Origin: Oceanobacillus bengalensis
GTDB lineage: Bacteria > Bacillota > Bacilli > Bacillales > Amphibacillaceae
NCBI RefSeq assembly: GCF_003628445.1
Contig: NZ_RBZO01000026.1
Span: 1 to 59,015, forward strand
DNA length: 59,015 bases
Direction: 5' to 3'
Shown here: positions 9,439-17,624 of the stretch, in pieces
Layout of the letters: every line of letters starts with the position of its first letter
Position numbering within the stretch: position 1 is the stretch's first letter
Notes under the pieces: model-generated
The model's input: only the letters and a program-made list of their open reading frames with translations
Told to the model about the DNA's origin: nothing
Databases searched by the model: none
Made by a program: the position numbers and the translations under genes

Positions 9439-9870
9439 GGCTATCAACGACGGAAAGAGAAGGAAATCGAGATCAAAGGTAGTTGATAAGGGCTGTCAAC
9501 GACGGAAAGAGAAGGAAATCGAGATCAAAGGTAGTTGATAAGGGCTGTCAACGACGGAAAGAGAAGGAACTGGAGCGCAAAGGTAGTTGATAAGGGCTAT
9601 CAACGACGGAAAGAGAAGGAAATTGTGAGCAAAGGTAGTTGATAAGGGCTATCAACGACGGAAAGAGAAGGAAATCGAGAGCAAAAGTAGTTGATAAGGG
9701 CTGTCAACGACGGAAAGAGAAGGAAATCGAGAGCAAAAGTAGTTGATAAGGGCTGTCAACGACGGAAAGAGAAGGAAATCGAGATCAAAGGTAGTTGATA
9801 AGGGCTATCAACGACGGAAAGAGAAGGAAATCGAGATCAAAGGTAGTTGATAAGGGCTATCAACGATGGT
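9439..9870. repeat. Eight tandem 52-bp repeats that can form a row of hairpins
   Basis: Units begin with GGCTATCAACGACGGAAAGA or the GGCTGTCAAC variant at 9439, 9491, 9543, 9595, 9647, 9699, 9751 and 9803, exactly 52 bp apart. A broken ninth begins at 9855. Each junction reads GTTGATA-AGGGC-TATCAAC, a perfect 7-bp hairpin with a 5-nt loop; the ATC to GTC variant still pairs through G.U in RNA. The period is not a multiple of three and no ORF crosses it. The array fills the gap between convergent genes. Confidence 0.95.
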
Positions 9871-9933
9871 AATAGAATCAATTACCAATAACGAAGGACT
9901 AATTGTTCGTTCTCCCACTTCTTGTGTCGTGTC

Positions 9934-10875
9934 TTAAAAGTTACTCAGCATATAAACAATTGCGTAAAGGAATGGAATTGTAATAATACATAACAATGTA
10001 GTTAATAGAACACCTACTGATGAAAAAAATGTATCAGCACCGTATTTGTGCGAATACAGTGAAATTGTTGGTGCTGAAGGCATGCCAGAAGTTATGACAG
10101 CTATTAGAAGTACTGCAAATGGTATGGGGAAAACCGCAAAGGGGAGTAAAAGAGCAGGTATTATGATTAGTCTAGTGATGGATGATTTCCATAAGTAGAT
10201 ATTTTTAATTACAGAAATAAAATTATGGTATTTTACATTTGCGATTAACATTCCAATGATCATCATAGAAAGAGGAATCGTCATTTTCCCAACACTTTCA
10301 AGCCCGTCTGAGATTATAACTGGCCAACCAATTGGTAGTAAAAAAATTACTACTCCGATTAATGTGGAAAGAATGCCAGGGTTGATTAAAATTCTTTTCC
10401 AATTGATTGTTTTCTTATTTCTACTAAACAAGTATATTCCGTATGTCCATATAAGTATTAAATAACAGAGGTTAAAAATCGTTAAATAAATAATTCCTTG
10501 CTCTCCCAGGATAATAAAACTGACAGCATAACCAATAAACCCTTGATTGCCAAAGATAATCAAACCTTCATAGACACTTTTTTGCCTCTCAGGAAGTTTA
10601 GATCTTCGCCGCATCCAATGTGCTAAAAAGCAAGAAATCGTGAGAATGTAAACTGACATAATAATAAACCATATAAACTCCTTTAGTAGGTCAGTGGAAA
10701 ATGAAATATCTAGGGAGTATAAGATGAGAGCTGGTAGTGTGATATATAGGATAAGTTGAGTTAGAACATCGTCTGCGTTCTTGTTTAAAATGCCAACCTT
10801 TTTTACGATAAAACCTAGTAATGCAATTCCATAAAGGACTAGCATCTCTTGTAGGAATACACTTAGATCCCCCAT
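9934..10875 (-). CDS. AEC family transporter (auxin efflux carrier / malate permease type)
   Basis: A 313-aa membrane protein with about ten hydrophobic segments in two five-helix halves, typical in length and pattern for the AEC family (PF03547), which includes B. subtilis YwkB and bacterial malate permeases. It probably moves an organic anion or similar small solute across the cytoplasmic membrane; the substrate cannot be read. The ATG at 10875 is preceded by GGAGGGG at good spacing. It is transcribed alone towards the 52-bp repeat array. The 265-bp gap upstream to the lactonase gene holds no other recognisable feature. Confidence 0.82.
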   Translation of the reverse strand: MGDLSVFLQEMLVLYGIALLGFIVKKVGILNKNADDVLTQLILYITLPALILYSLDISFSTDLLKEFIWFIIMSVYILTISCFLAHWMRRRSKLPERQKSVYEGLIIFGNQGFIGYAVSFIILGEQGIIYLTIFNLCYLILIWTYGIYLFSRNKKTINWKRILINPGILSTLIGVVIFLLPIGWPVIISDGLESVGKMTIPLSMMIIGMLIANVKYHNFISVIKNIYLWKSSITRLIIIPALLLPFAVFPIPFAVLLIAVITSGMPSAPTISLYSHKYGADTFFSSVGVLLTTLLCIITIPFLYAIVYMLSNF

Positions 10876-11140
10876 AAATATCCCCTCCGCTTTACTGTAT
10901 GATGCATATGGGGAGATGGTTAATGGAAAAAAAGTTTATTTGTTTAAATTAAATCAAACGTTCGTTTTATTCAGGCACTCAAGTGTTTTTGTCTTAAATA
11001 GGGAGCTTATACCGCAATTAAATTGAACATCTTTTAATTTCAAAACGAACATCAATAAAATTTGCCAACAATACGAATAACATCTAATGTTATAAATATA
11101 GAAGTGAGGACAAGTAAATAAAGATGAAAGGGAGATAAAG

Positions 11141-12199
11141 ATGAGTAAACTTATTGGTTATATTGGTACATATACAAAGGGAGAAAGCAAAGGGATATAC
11201 ACATTTACTTTAGATACGGAAGCATCCAAGATTTCGAATGTAGAAGTGGCAGCAAATTTATGTAATCCTACCTATTTAAATGTGAGTGAAGATAATCGTT
11301 ATCTCTATTCTGTCATTAAAGAAGGGGAATCAGGTGGCGTAGCATCTTATGCAATTGAGAGCAAAACGGGAGAGCTAACCCATCTTAACAATCAGCTAGA
11401 AGCAGGGGCATCCCCATGTCATATTAGTGTTGCAAGTGATAACAAGCGAATTGTTACAGCGAATTACCATAAAGGTACGATTGAGTTGTATGAAGCAAAT
11501 AAAGAAAGCGGGATGGTCACACCTGTAACATCCATCATTGAGCATATTGGATCTGGCCCGCACAAAGAAAGACAAGAAAAAGCTCATACCCATTATGCAG
11601 GGTTTTCTCCTGATGAGGCGTTTGTATTTGCTATTGATTTGGGTATCGACAAACTTATATCGTATGAAATGAAGGATAGTAATTTAAAAGAAGTAAGTAG
11701 CTTATCTGTGAAAGCAGGAAGTGGGCCACGTCATCTAGAGTTCCATCCAAATGGAAAATATGCATACCTCATGACTGAACTTAGTTCAGAGGTAATTGTT
11801 ATGTCATATGATAAGAATAATGGTAGTTTTACAGAGCTTCAGTATATTTCTACAATCCCTGAGGACTTTACAGAGAATAACCAAGGAAGTGCAATCCATT
11901 TATCATCTGACGGTCGTTTCGTTTACGCAGCTAATCGTGGGCATAATAGTATTGCTATCTTTCGTGTAAATGAAGATTCGGGAGAGTTGACTTTCATTAC
12001 ACACACATCTACAGAAGGAAATTGGCCGAGGGATTTCGCATTAGATCCTTCAGGTAAATTTATAATTGTATCGAATCAAGAATCAAGCAACCTTGTATTA
12101 TTTACTAGAGACAATATAACAGGGAAGCTAACATTAATGGAGTCGGATATTTACGTGCCTGATCCAGTTTGTGTTAAGTTTTTAAGCGTTTCATTGTAA
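11141..12199 (+). CDS. Lactonase family protein (6-phosphogluconolactonase-type beta-propeller)
   Basis: A 352-aa cytosolic seven-bladed beta-propeller of the lactonase family (PF10282), as in YkgB of B. subtilis and Pgl of E. coli. It would hydrolyse 6-phosphogluconolactone to 6-phosphogluconate in the oxidative pentose phosphate pathway. Family marks are the start IGYIGTYTKGESKGIYTF, the segment ASPCHISV near residue 89, HTHYAGFSPD near 150 and GPRHLEFHPNGKYAY near 195. AAGGGAG precedes the ATG. It is monocistronic with a strong bidirectional terminator behind it. Related family members act on other lactones or as muconate enzymes, so the exact substrate is inferred. Confidence 0.85.
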   Translation: MSKLIGYIGTYTKGESKGIYTFTLDTEASKISNVEVAANLCNPTYLNVSEDNRYLYSVIKEGESGGVASYAIESKTGELTHLNNQLEAGASPCHISVASDNKRIVTANYHKGTIELYEANKESGMVTPVTSIIEHIGSGPHKERQEKAHTHYAGFSPDEAFVFAIDLGIDKLISYEMKDSNLKEVSSLSVKAGSGPRHLEFHPNGKYAYLMTELSSEVIVMSYDKNNGSFTELQYISTIPEDFTENNQGSAIHLSSDGRFVYAANRGHNSIAIFRVNEDSGELTFITHTSTEGNWPRDFALDPSGKFIIVSNQESSNLVLFTRDNITGKLTLMESDIYVPDPVCVKFLSVSL

Positions 12200-12210
12200 A
12201 ATTATCCGCA

Positions 12211-12259
12211 AAAAAAGACCTATCAAAGAGGTATTAACCTTTTTTCGATAGGTCTTTTT
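12211..12259. terminator. Bidirectional terminator between the convergent lactonase and c-di-GMP genes
   Basis: AAAAAAGACCTATC (12211-12224) pairs with GATAGGTCTTTTT (12247-12259); A/T runs at both ends let it work on both strands. Confidence 0.9.
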
Positions 12260-12266
12260 GACAATA

Positions 12267-12296
12267 AACGACAAAATTAGCGGGTGACAGGCATTG
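12267..12296 (+). repeat. GTGACAGGCA dispersed element, copy 1 (divergent)
   Basis: CGACAAAA is followed by GTGACAGGCA (12284-12293). It overlaps the stop codon and last five codons of the GGDEF-EAL gene, which on the minus strand read MPVTR then stop. Its right side (CATTGTCG) differs from the other four copies. Confidence 0.6.
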
Positions 12297-14277
12297 TCGT
12301 AAGCCATTTGTTCACTTCTTCAACTTTCATTGGTTTACCGTAATAGAATCCCTGCATCACATAGCACCCTAATTGAGTCAAATACGCGATGTGTTCCTCA
12401 TTTTCTACACCTTCAGCTATAACATCCAGTTTAAGGTCTTTTGCCATTAAAATGATCGCATTAATGATTGCGTGCTTTTTCGATGTTTCTATATCAACGG
12501 TAAATAGTCGATCTAATTTAAGCGTATCAATGGGAATTCGATCAAGTATTCCAATAGAAGAATATCCTGTTCCGAAGTCATCCATGGAAACCCGTACCCC
12601 TAAGGAGCGAATACGTTGTAACTGTAGGATAATATCATCAAGATCATATAATACCATCGATTCTGTTATTTCTAATTCTAGCAAATGAGGTGCTAGATTT
12701 TCTTTCTCTAACACATGTTGAACCAATTCGTATAAATTTCCTGACTGAAAAAGTCGGATGGAAAGGTTTACTGAAACAGCTTGCGTAACTCCTTTATCCT
12801 GCCATGCCTTACACTGTTGACATGCATTTTCGATGACCCATTTTGTAATAGGAATGATTACCCCGGTCTTTTCAGCGATTGGAATAAATTCACCCGGTGA
12901 AACAATACCATGCCTTGGATGTTCCCAACGTACTAATGCCTCAAAGCCATACAAGCTATTCTTTCTTACATTCCATTTTGGTTGGTATGCAACATAAAAT
13001 TGGTTATTCTCTAGTGCAACTAGTAAATCCTTCTCTAATTCCATTTTACGAATTTCTGCTTTACCTATTTTATCATCATAGAGACAATATCTGTTTTTTC
13101 CTAATTCTTTCGCCTTGTACATAGCAGTATCAGCATTTTTGAGAAGAATCGAACGATCAGATCTGTTGATTGGACCAATGCTAATTCCGATACTACCTGT
13201 GATATATAATTGATTACCTTCAATAAGGTAGACTTTTTTCACGCTTTCCAAAATTTTCTCTGCCAATTGTTCCGCCTGTTTTCCTTCACAGTGCTTTACA
13301 ATGATTAGAAATTCATCTCCGCCAATTCGAAATACTTGTTGATTTTCATTAATAAACTTTCTTAGGCGAATACCAACCTCCTGAATGAGTAAATCCCCTT
13401 TATCATGACCTAATGTGTCGTTGATTGTTTTAAACTGATCTAAGTCAAGGAATAAAACGCCTAAGCTTTCATCACTCATTTGCTCATTAAAAAAACGATT
13501 CATTTCATTTCGATTTGGTAGACCTGTGATTGTATCTAGATATGCCATTTTTTCCAGTACATGGCGATCTAAAAATAGAGCACCCCAAGATACAAATAAT
13601 ATGATGAAAATGGTTATCGTTACACCATATAGTAGAAATAGATTGATAGAGCCATGTTCCATCACCATGTCTGTTGGATGATAGAACTTTGTCGCCCCCA
13701 TTCCTGTGTAATGCATCCCACATATTGCAATTCCCATAATAATCGCAGACCACCATTTTAACCAACTGGCTTGGGTCTGATTCCGGAACCTGATAAATAG
13801 GAATAGAGCTGCATAAGAAGCCAAGAATGCAATAACCGCAGATAATGCCCATAACCCCTTGTCATATGATAGACTAGCATCCATAATCATGGCGTCCATA
13901 CCGATGTAATGCATCGCGACAATCCCGATGCCCATAAAAAAACCACTAAGCAAAAGTTTGAAGGGGCTAATAACGACTGGCATCGTAATGTAAAATGCGA
14001 TAAATGAGGCAATGAAACTAGCTAACATCGATAGAAGTGTGAGTCCTATATCATATTTCACAGTCATATGCGTGTGAAATGCAAGCATTCCGATAAAATG
14101 CATTGACCAGATGCCGCTTCCCATTACTAGGGATCCTCCGAGTAACCAAAAAATCTTGTTCTTCCCATTTTCTTGTGATATTTTTCCCGCTATATTTAAT
14201 GCAGCATAAGATGCCAATATTGCTATCAGCACTGAGAGAGCAACGATATAGTAGTTATAGTTGTATTCCATATACAT
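12277..14277 (-). CDS. MHYT-GGDEF-EAL cyclic-di-GMP signalling protein
   Basis: A 666-aa integral membrane protein. The N-terminal ~230 residues hold the seven-helix MHYT sensor with repeated motifs such as GSGIWSMHFIGM, GIVAMHYIGMDA and GIAICGMHYTGM; these His/Met residues are proposed to bind copper and sense O2, CO or NO. GGDEF (diguanylate cyclase) follows with intact RIGGDEFLII but no RxxD inhibitory site just before it. EAL (phosphodiesterase) follows with intact FEALVRWEHP, ITESM and DDFGTGYSS. Both activities are therefore possible. An in-frame start at 14421 lies inside a repeat element and gives an unlikely N-terminus. Starting at 14277 (or 14271) puts the MHYT domain right at the N-terminus, as in the family, with GGAG about ten bases upstream. 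The last codons overlap a dispersed repeat. Confidence 0.85.
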   Translation of the reverse strand: MYMEYNYNYYIVALSVLIAILASYAALNIAGKISQENGKNKIFWLLGGSLVMGSGIWSMHFIGMLAFHTHMTVKYDIGLTLLSMLASFIASFIAFYITMPVVISPFKLLLSGFFMGIGIVAMHYIGMDAMIMDASLSYDKGLWALSAVIAFLASYAALFLFIRFRNQTQASWLKWWSAIIMGIAICGMHYTGMGATKFYHPTDMVMEHGSINLFLLYGVTITIFIILFVSWGALFLDRHVLEKMAYLDTITGLPNRNEMNRFFNEQMSDESLGVLFLDLDQFKTINDTLGHDKGDLLIQEVGIRLRKFINENQQVFRIGGDEFLIIVKHCEGKQAEQLAEKILESVKKVYLIEGNQLYITGSIGISIGPINRSDRSILLKNADTAMYKAKELGKNRYCLYDDKIGKAEIRKMELEKDLLVALENNQFYVAYQPKWNVRKNSLYGFEALVRWEHPRHGIVSPGEFIPIAEKTGVIIPITKWVIENACQQCKAWQDKGVTQAVSVNLSIRLFQSGNLYELVQHVLEKENLAPHLLELEITESMVLYDLDDIILQLQRIRSLGVRVSMDDFGTGYSSIGILDRIPIDTLKLDRLFTVDIETSKKHAIINAIILMAKDLKLDVIAEGVENEEHIAYLTQLGCYVMQGFYYGKPMKVEEVNKWLTTMPVTR

Positions 14278-14392
14278 TCGCCATCCACTCCAATCCAATC
14301 CGTGCGTAGTATATATTCTGTAAACTAGTTTGATCCCAACTTGGACAGAGGTTAGTATTGGAACAAGAGAAAGTGAAAGGGATATCGAATAA

Positions 14393-14423
14393 TTCGACAT
14401 TTTCCGACAAGTGACAGGCACCC
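14393..14423 (+). repeat. GTGACAGGCA dispersed element, copy 2
   Basis: TTCGACA (14393-14399), then CCGACAAGTGACAGGCACC. It lies upstream of the GGDEF-EAL gene, so that gene is bracketed by copies in the same orientation. Confidence 0.75.
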
Positions 14424-14430
14424 TTCTATA

Positions 14431-14761
14431 CTATTTTACCTTTTGCAATAATATCTGCAACTGGAAAGATAGTTCTTCTAATTCTGTCTTCTTTTCATTT
14501 GCCTCTAATACTCGGTTTGCTTCTAATAATTGTAAAATATTAACAATCTTATTATGGAATGGATACGGCTATGAATTCGGCCAATTTTTTGCGGTATTCG
14601 ATGTATGTAATATCAATTTTTGGCTTTGTAAGTTGTTTGAAATATTTGGTGATTAGCGTTGTGTAGCGTTCATAAACGGAATGTTTGTTAAGATTATGGC
14701 CAGCTAAATATAGTCTATGGTATTTTCGACCGCCTGGAGATTGTCCGCCAACCTGGTATGA
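14431..14761 (-). pseudogene. Decayed gene of unknown function
   Basis: On the minus strand the frame from 14761 reads SYQVGGQSPGGRKYHRLYLA and onward to KIDITYIEYRKKLAEF, then stops. A shift into another frame continues at once with NKIVNILQLLEANRVLEA and a charged coiled-coil-like tail ending at TAG 14431-14433. Joined, the two pieces look like the C-terminal ~110 residues of one protein with a single frameshift and an in-frame TGA at 14762-14764. No start or ribosome site is seen. Composition is protein-like but I do not recognise the family; a relic of a mobile-element or plasmid gene is possible. Repeat elements flank it on both sides (copies 2 and 3). Confidence 0.45.
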
Positions 14762-14867
14762 TCAGCCAATTGCGGGGAGATACAAGCTTCACTGCTTTTA
14801 TGAGCCTAGTGCCAAAGAATATGAAGCGATTTATAGCGCGTATTAGGAGCAAGTACCCACCTATATT

Positions 14868-14908
14868 ATCGACAAATAAAGACAAACTTCGACAAGTGAC
14901 AGGCACCG
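14868..14908 (+). repeat. GTGACAGGCA dispersed element, copy 3
   Basis: ATCGACAAA (14868 on), then TTCGACAAGTGACAGGCACC ending at 14907. Same orientation as the other copies. Confidence 0.8.
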
Positions 14909-14953
14909 TAAATAGGCTCTCTGATTATTGGTGGTATCATTGTCAGAGAGCGC

Positions 14954-15445
14954 TTATTGGGTACCTTTTGCATATATTTTCAGTAAGATCCATCTGATGA
15001 TTGCTCCGATGGACAAACCGATTGGTAAGAAGAGAAATCCAGCCCACATTGGTCCAATTAAATAACCGAAAAGGCTAAGTCGAGTGGAGAAGAAAACGCC
15101 AATGGTAACAAAATAGGCCGAAAATACGAGTGGCAAATATGCAAAAGCTTTACCTTGTCCTCCACCAGCATCCTTATACGCATCCCAAATGGCAAAGAAA
15201 TATAAACAAGGATAAAACATGAGCCACTGGTAATCTGTTGCCAAAATTGCTTCCTCAATCTTTAAATTAAAACTTAACATAATAATGGTATTAAAATTAC
15301 CCAACACATTAATTAAAATTTCTAACCCAACCAATAAAATCCCTTTTGCATATCTTTGGTTTAATAATTGCCAGAACCCTGGAAGGGCAATGCTCCATAA
15401 AACAGCTTCTAATTTTTTGCTTTTTTTATTTAAATTTGCTTCCAT
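14954..15445 (-). CDS. Small integral membrane protein of unknown function
   Basis: A 163-aa protein with four to five hydrophobic helices. The segment SIALPGFWQLLNQRYAKG near the N-terminus resembles the conserved 'lPGfGQl.n.ry.KG' core of a family of Bacillus hypothetical membrane proteins with TM2-like features. No catalytic motif is seen. AAGGG precedes the ATG at 15445. It lies 9 bp after the upstream DUF3231 gene and is therefore the last gene of a three-gene operon that starts from a forespore-type promoter candidate. A role in the spore membrane is a guess from this context only. Confidence 0.65.
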   Translation of the reverse strand: MEANLNKKSKKLEAVLWSIALPGFWQLLNQRYAKGILLVGLEILINVLGNFNTIIMLSFNLKIEEAILATDYQWLMFYPCLYFFAIWDAYKDAGGGQGKAFAYLPLVFSAYFVTIGVFFSTRLSLFGYLIGPMWAGFLFLPIGLSIGAIIRWILLKIYAKGTQ

Positions 15446-15454
15446 ATACAGCCC

Positions 15455-16459
15455 TTATTTCGCTAGATTTTTTCGATTTGCTGCCATTGGTGGTTGCTCC
15501 ATCCAACCTTGATCAATCATCATATTTGCCCCATCATTTGAATAGTTAGCTGCTTCTGCTGATAATCGAGCGTAATGGACCCCTAAATCATGCCTTGGAC
15601 TTTTAGCCATGGATACTCCATATTGACCGATGCTTGCTGCAATTAAAGAATCAATAAGATTCATCATCAATTTGTCTGAAAAAGGAGCTTCCTTGGAATC
15701 TGTTACTTCTGAAACTAACGATGTGGATGCTTCTGATAGGTAGTCCTCACGTAATAAAGATTGGAAAATCTCTAGATGTTTTCCAGATATATCACGACCT
15801 CTTTCAAAAAATCTCCTTACGTCCTTTGATTCTGCAACTTGTCCAAATCCTGTAATAAGTGCCTGTCCCAGTGCATTCTGCTGTGCATTAACAACAAGAT
15901 TTGAAATCTCGATACTATTTAGCGGCCTGCGATTTCCGAACCAGCCCGTTAGGAAGCTCTGCTTCTTTACAAAGTCAATTTTTTCTGGGACTGGTATGTG
16001 AGGTGCATGTATATGGATACCTTTATCTTCCGCTAATTCTTTTATACGTTTATGTTCTTTTATTGTGATTGTTAAACTTTCACTAAAATAGTCAATGATA
16101 TCCCCTCGCTCTGCCATCGCTAAGGACATTGCGTACATATTGAGGCTCAAATAGGATGCACTTAATAAATAAAGAAGGTATAATTTATCAGAAAAAAGAC
16201 GAGGTGCATCCATGTTAACATCCTCCTTGGTAAGGCCTTGAGGAATCGGATAATCTTCTTTCCCAAAAATTTCACTAACTTTACTTACTTGTGTATTCAT
16301 TATGGATAAAGTATCTTCCATTAAAAGTTTGATGTCATGATCGTCTGTGTTGTTTATAGAATGTTTAAGGATACAAACTGCCAGTGTCTTGCTTTGATAC
16401 TGTGTCCACAATGTTCCTATTTCGGATGCCGTTAGTTCGATATGTTTATCATTACTCAA
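15455..16459 (-). CDS. DUF3231 family protein (second paralogue)
   Basis: A 334-aa mostly helical protein with no signal peptide. It consists of two similar halves of about 165 residues, as is usual for DUF3231 proteins (each half is predicted as a helical bundle). The hallmark between the halves is DFVKKQSFLTGWFGNRRPL near residue 163. It aligns along its whole length with the gene just upstream, so the two are tandem duplicates. Only one base separates the upstream stop from this start region; GGGAGG lies 13 bases before the ATG. The family is found mainly in spore-forming Bacilli and has no known biochemical function. Confidence 0.8.
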   Translation of the reverse strand: MSNDKHIELTASEIGTLWTQYQSKTLAVCILKHSINNTDDHDIKLLMEDTLSIMNTQVSKVSEIFGKEDYPIPQGLTKEDVNMDAPRLFSDKLYLLYLLSASYLSLNMYAMSLAMAERGDIIDYFSESLTITIKEHKRIKELAEDKGIHIHAPHIPVPEKIDFVKKQSFLTGWFGNRRPLNSIEISNLVVNAQQNALGQALITGFGQVAESKDVRRFFERGRDISGKHLEIFQSLLREDYLSEASTSLVSEVTDSKEAPFSDKLMMNLIDSLIAASIGQYGVSMAKSPRHDLGVHYARLSAEAANYSNDGANMMIDQGWMEQPPMAANRKNLAK

Positions 16460-16460
16460 T

Positions 16461-17474
16461 TCATTTTCCTCCCTTTGTTTTTGCTAATTCCTCTCTGTCA
16501 ACCATTCGTGGTGGCTCCTCCATCCATCCATTTTTGATTAGGATATTTGCGCCATCTTCCGAATAGAGTAAGATTTCACCTGTTAGTCTTGTGTAATTTG
16601 CCGCTATATCCCTTCTTGTGTTCGTTGAAATACTTAAGCCATAAAAACCGATTCCAAGTGTAATCATCCCAGTTGCATGAAACATCATCAGTTTGTCTGA
16701 GAAAGGAGAAACCCCGTTAGAATCTGTGACCATCGAGTCTGCCCCCATTGGAACTGGGATATCATTTCCTTCCAGTACTTCGGAAAATATGTTGACATGC
16801 TTTTTAGCTATTTCAATTCCACGCAACAAAAAATTTCGAACTTCTTTTGATTTTGCTACTTGGCTAAAGCCAATTAAGGTGGTAGCACCTAATACATTCC
16901 TTTGGATATTGGAATATAGGTTAGCAATTTCCACGGCTAAAAGTGGTCTGCGCTCACCAAACCAGCCTGTTAAAAAGTTTTGTTTTTTTACAAAATCTAC
17001 TTCTGTTTGAGCTGGAATGCTTGGGGGTTCTGACAATACCCCCTTCATTTTGGCAATCATGGATGCTTCCTTATGAAAGGTATTATATTCCCTGAATGTT
17101 TGTGAGAAATAATCATATATATCTTCTCGTGTGGACATAGCAATAGCCATCGTTGCAGAATTCATTGCCAATGTGGTCAGTTGAATACAGTTTTGTAACA
17201 TATAGTTATCCGTAAATAGTCGCGGTGCTTCTAAGTTCACATCAGCTTCTGTAAAGCCTTGTGGGATTGGATGTTTTTCTTCCTTTAAAAATCTTTCTGT
17301 GCCTTCTTGGAGTTTTTTAAGCGTTTCTAAAATATCCTTTATAAGCCCTTTTATTTCAGCATCCTCAGCTTTGTTGATGAAATAGCCCAAGACAGCAATT
17401 GTAATACTATCATTCATATACTTACCCCAAACCTCAGCTAGCTCAGAAGCAGTTAATGCCTTCTTAATATGCAT
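16461..17474 (-). CDS. DUF3231 family protein (first paralogue)
   Basis: A 337-aa helical protein, paralogous to the next gene. It shares DFVKKQNFLTGWFGERRPL, the GFSQVAKSKEVRNFL stretch and the C-terminal NGWMEEPPRMVDREELAK ending (NQGWMEQPP in part in the paralogue). A TTG five codons upstream is possible, but the ATG at 17474 has GGAGGG seven bases before it and is chosen. It is first in a minus-strand operon with 15455-16459 and 14954-15445, and is divergent from gerXA. The sigma-G-like promoter at 17506-17536 would place expression in the forespore. The molecular role is unknown. Confidence 0.8.
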   Translation of the reverse strand: MHIKKALTASELAEVWGKYMNDSITIAVLGYFINKAEDAEIKGLIKDILETLKKLQEGTERFLKEEKHPIPQGFTEADVNLEAPRLFTDNYMLQNCIQLTTLAMNSATMAIAMSTREDIYDYFSQTFREYNTFHKEASMIAKMKGVLSEPPSIPAQTEVDFVKKQNFLTGWFGERRPLLAVEIANLYSNIQRNVLGATTLIGFSQVAKSKEVRNFLLRGIEIAKKHVNIFSEVLEGNDIPVPMGADSMVTDSNGVSPFSDKLMMFHATGMITLGIGFYGLSISTNTRRDIAANYTRLTGEILLYSEDGANILIKNGWMEEPPRMVDREELAKTKGGK

Positions 17475-17505
17475 TAGTAATCCCTCCAAATTTCATTTGT
17501 AAATG

Positions 17506-17536
17506 TAGTTTGTCATTAAATGAAAATAGTTATTCA
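17506..17536 (-). promoter_or_regulatory. Candidate forespore (sigma-G/F) promoter for the DUF3231 operon
   Basis: On the minus strand TGAATA (17536-17531), 18 bases, then CAAACTA (17512-17506). The sigma-G pattern is GHATR-N18-CATNHTA; only the third base of the -10 box differs. It ends about 30 bp before the start codon at 17474. Confidence 0.45.
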
Positions 17537-17624
17537 ACTTGGTATAACCAACTTCTTTGCATAAAATTTGGAAGTTATGGGAAAGAAAAGGAGAGTAACT
17601 ATTTTATTACCTTGAGGGGATGTC

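Noticed and set aside
9439-9870. CRISPR array
   Set aside because: Units are nearly identical over all 52 bp, with no variable spacers and no cas genes in the window.
14715-14906. 63-codon minus-strand ORF starting in a GTGACAGGCA element
   Set aside because: The start comes from the repeat (MPVTC) and its frame differs from the better-supported relic frame at 14431-14761.
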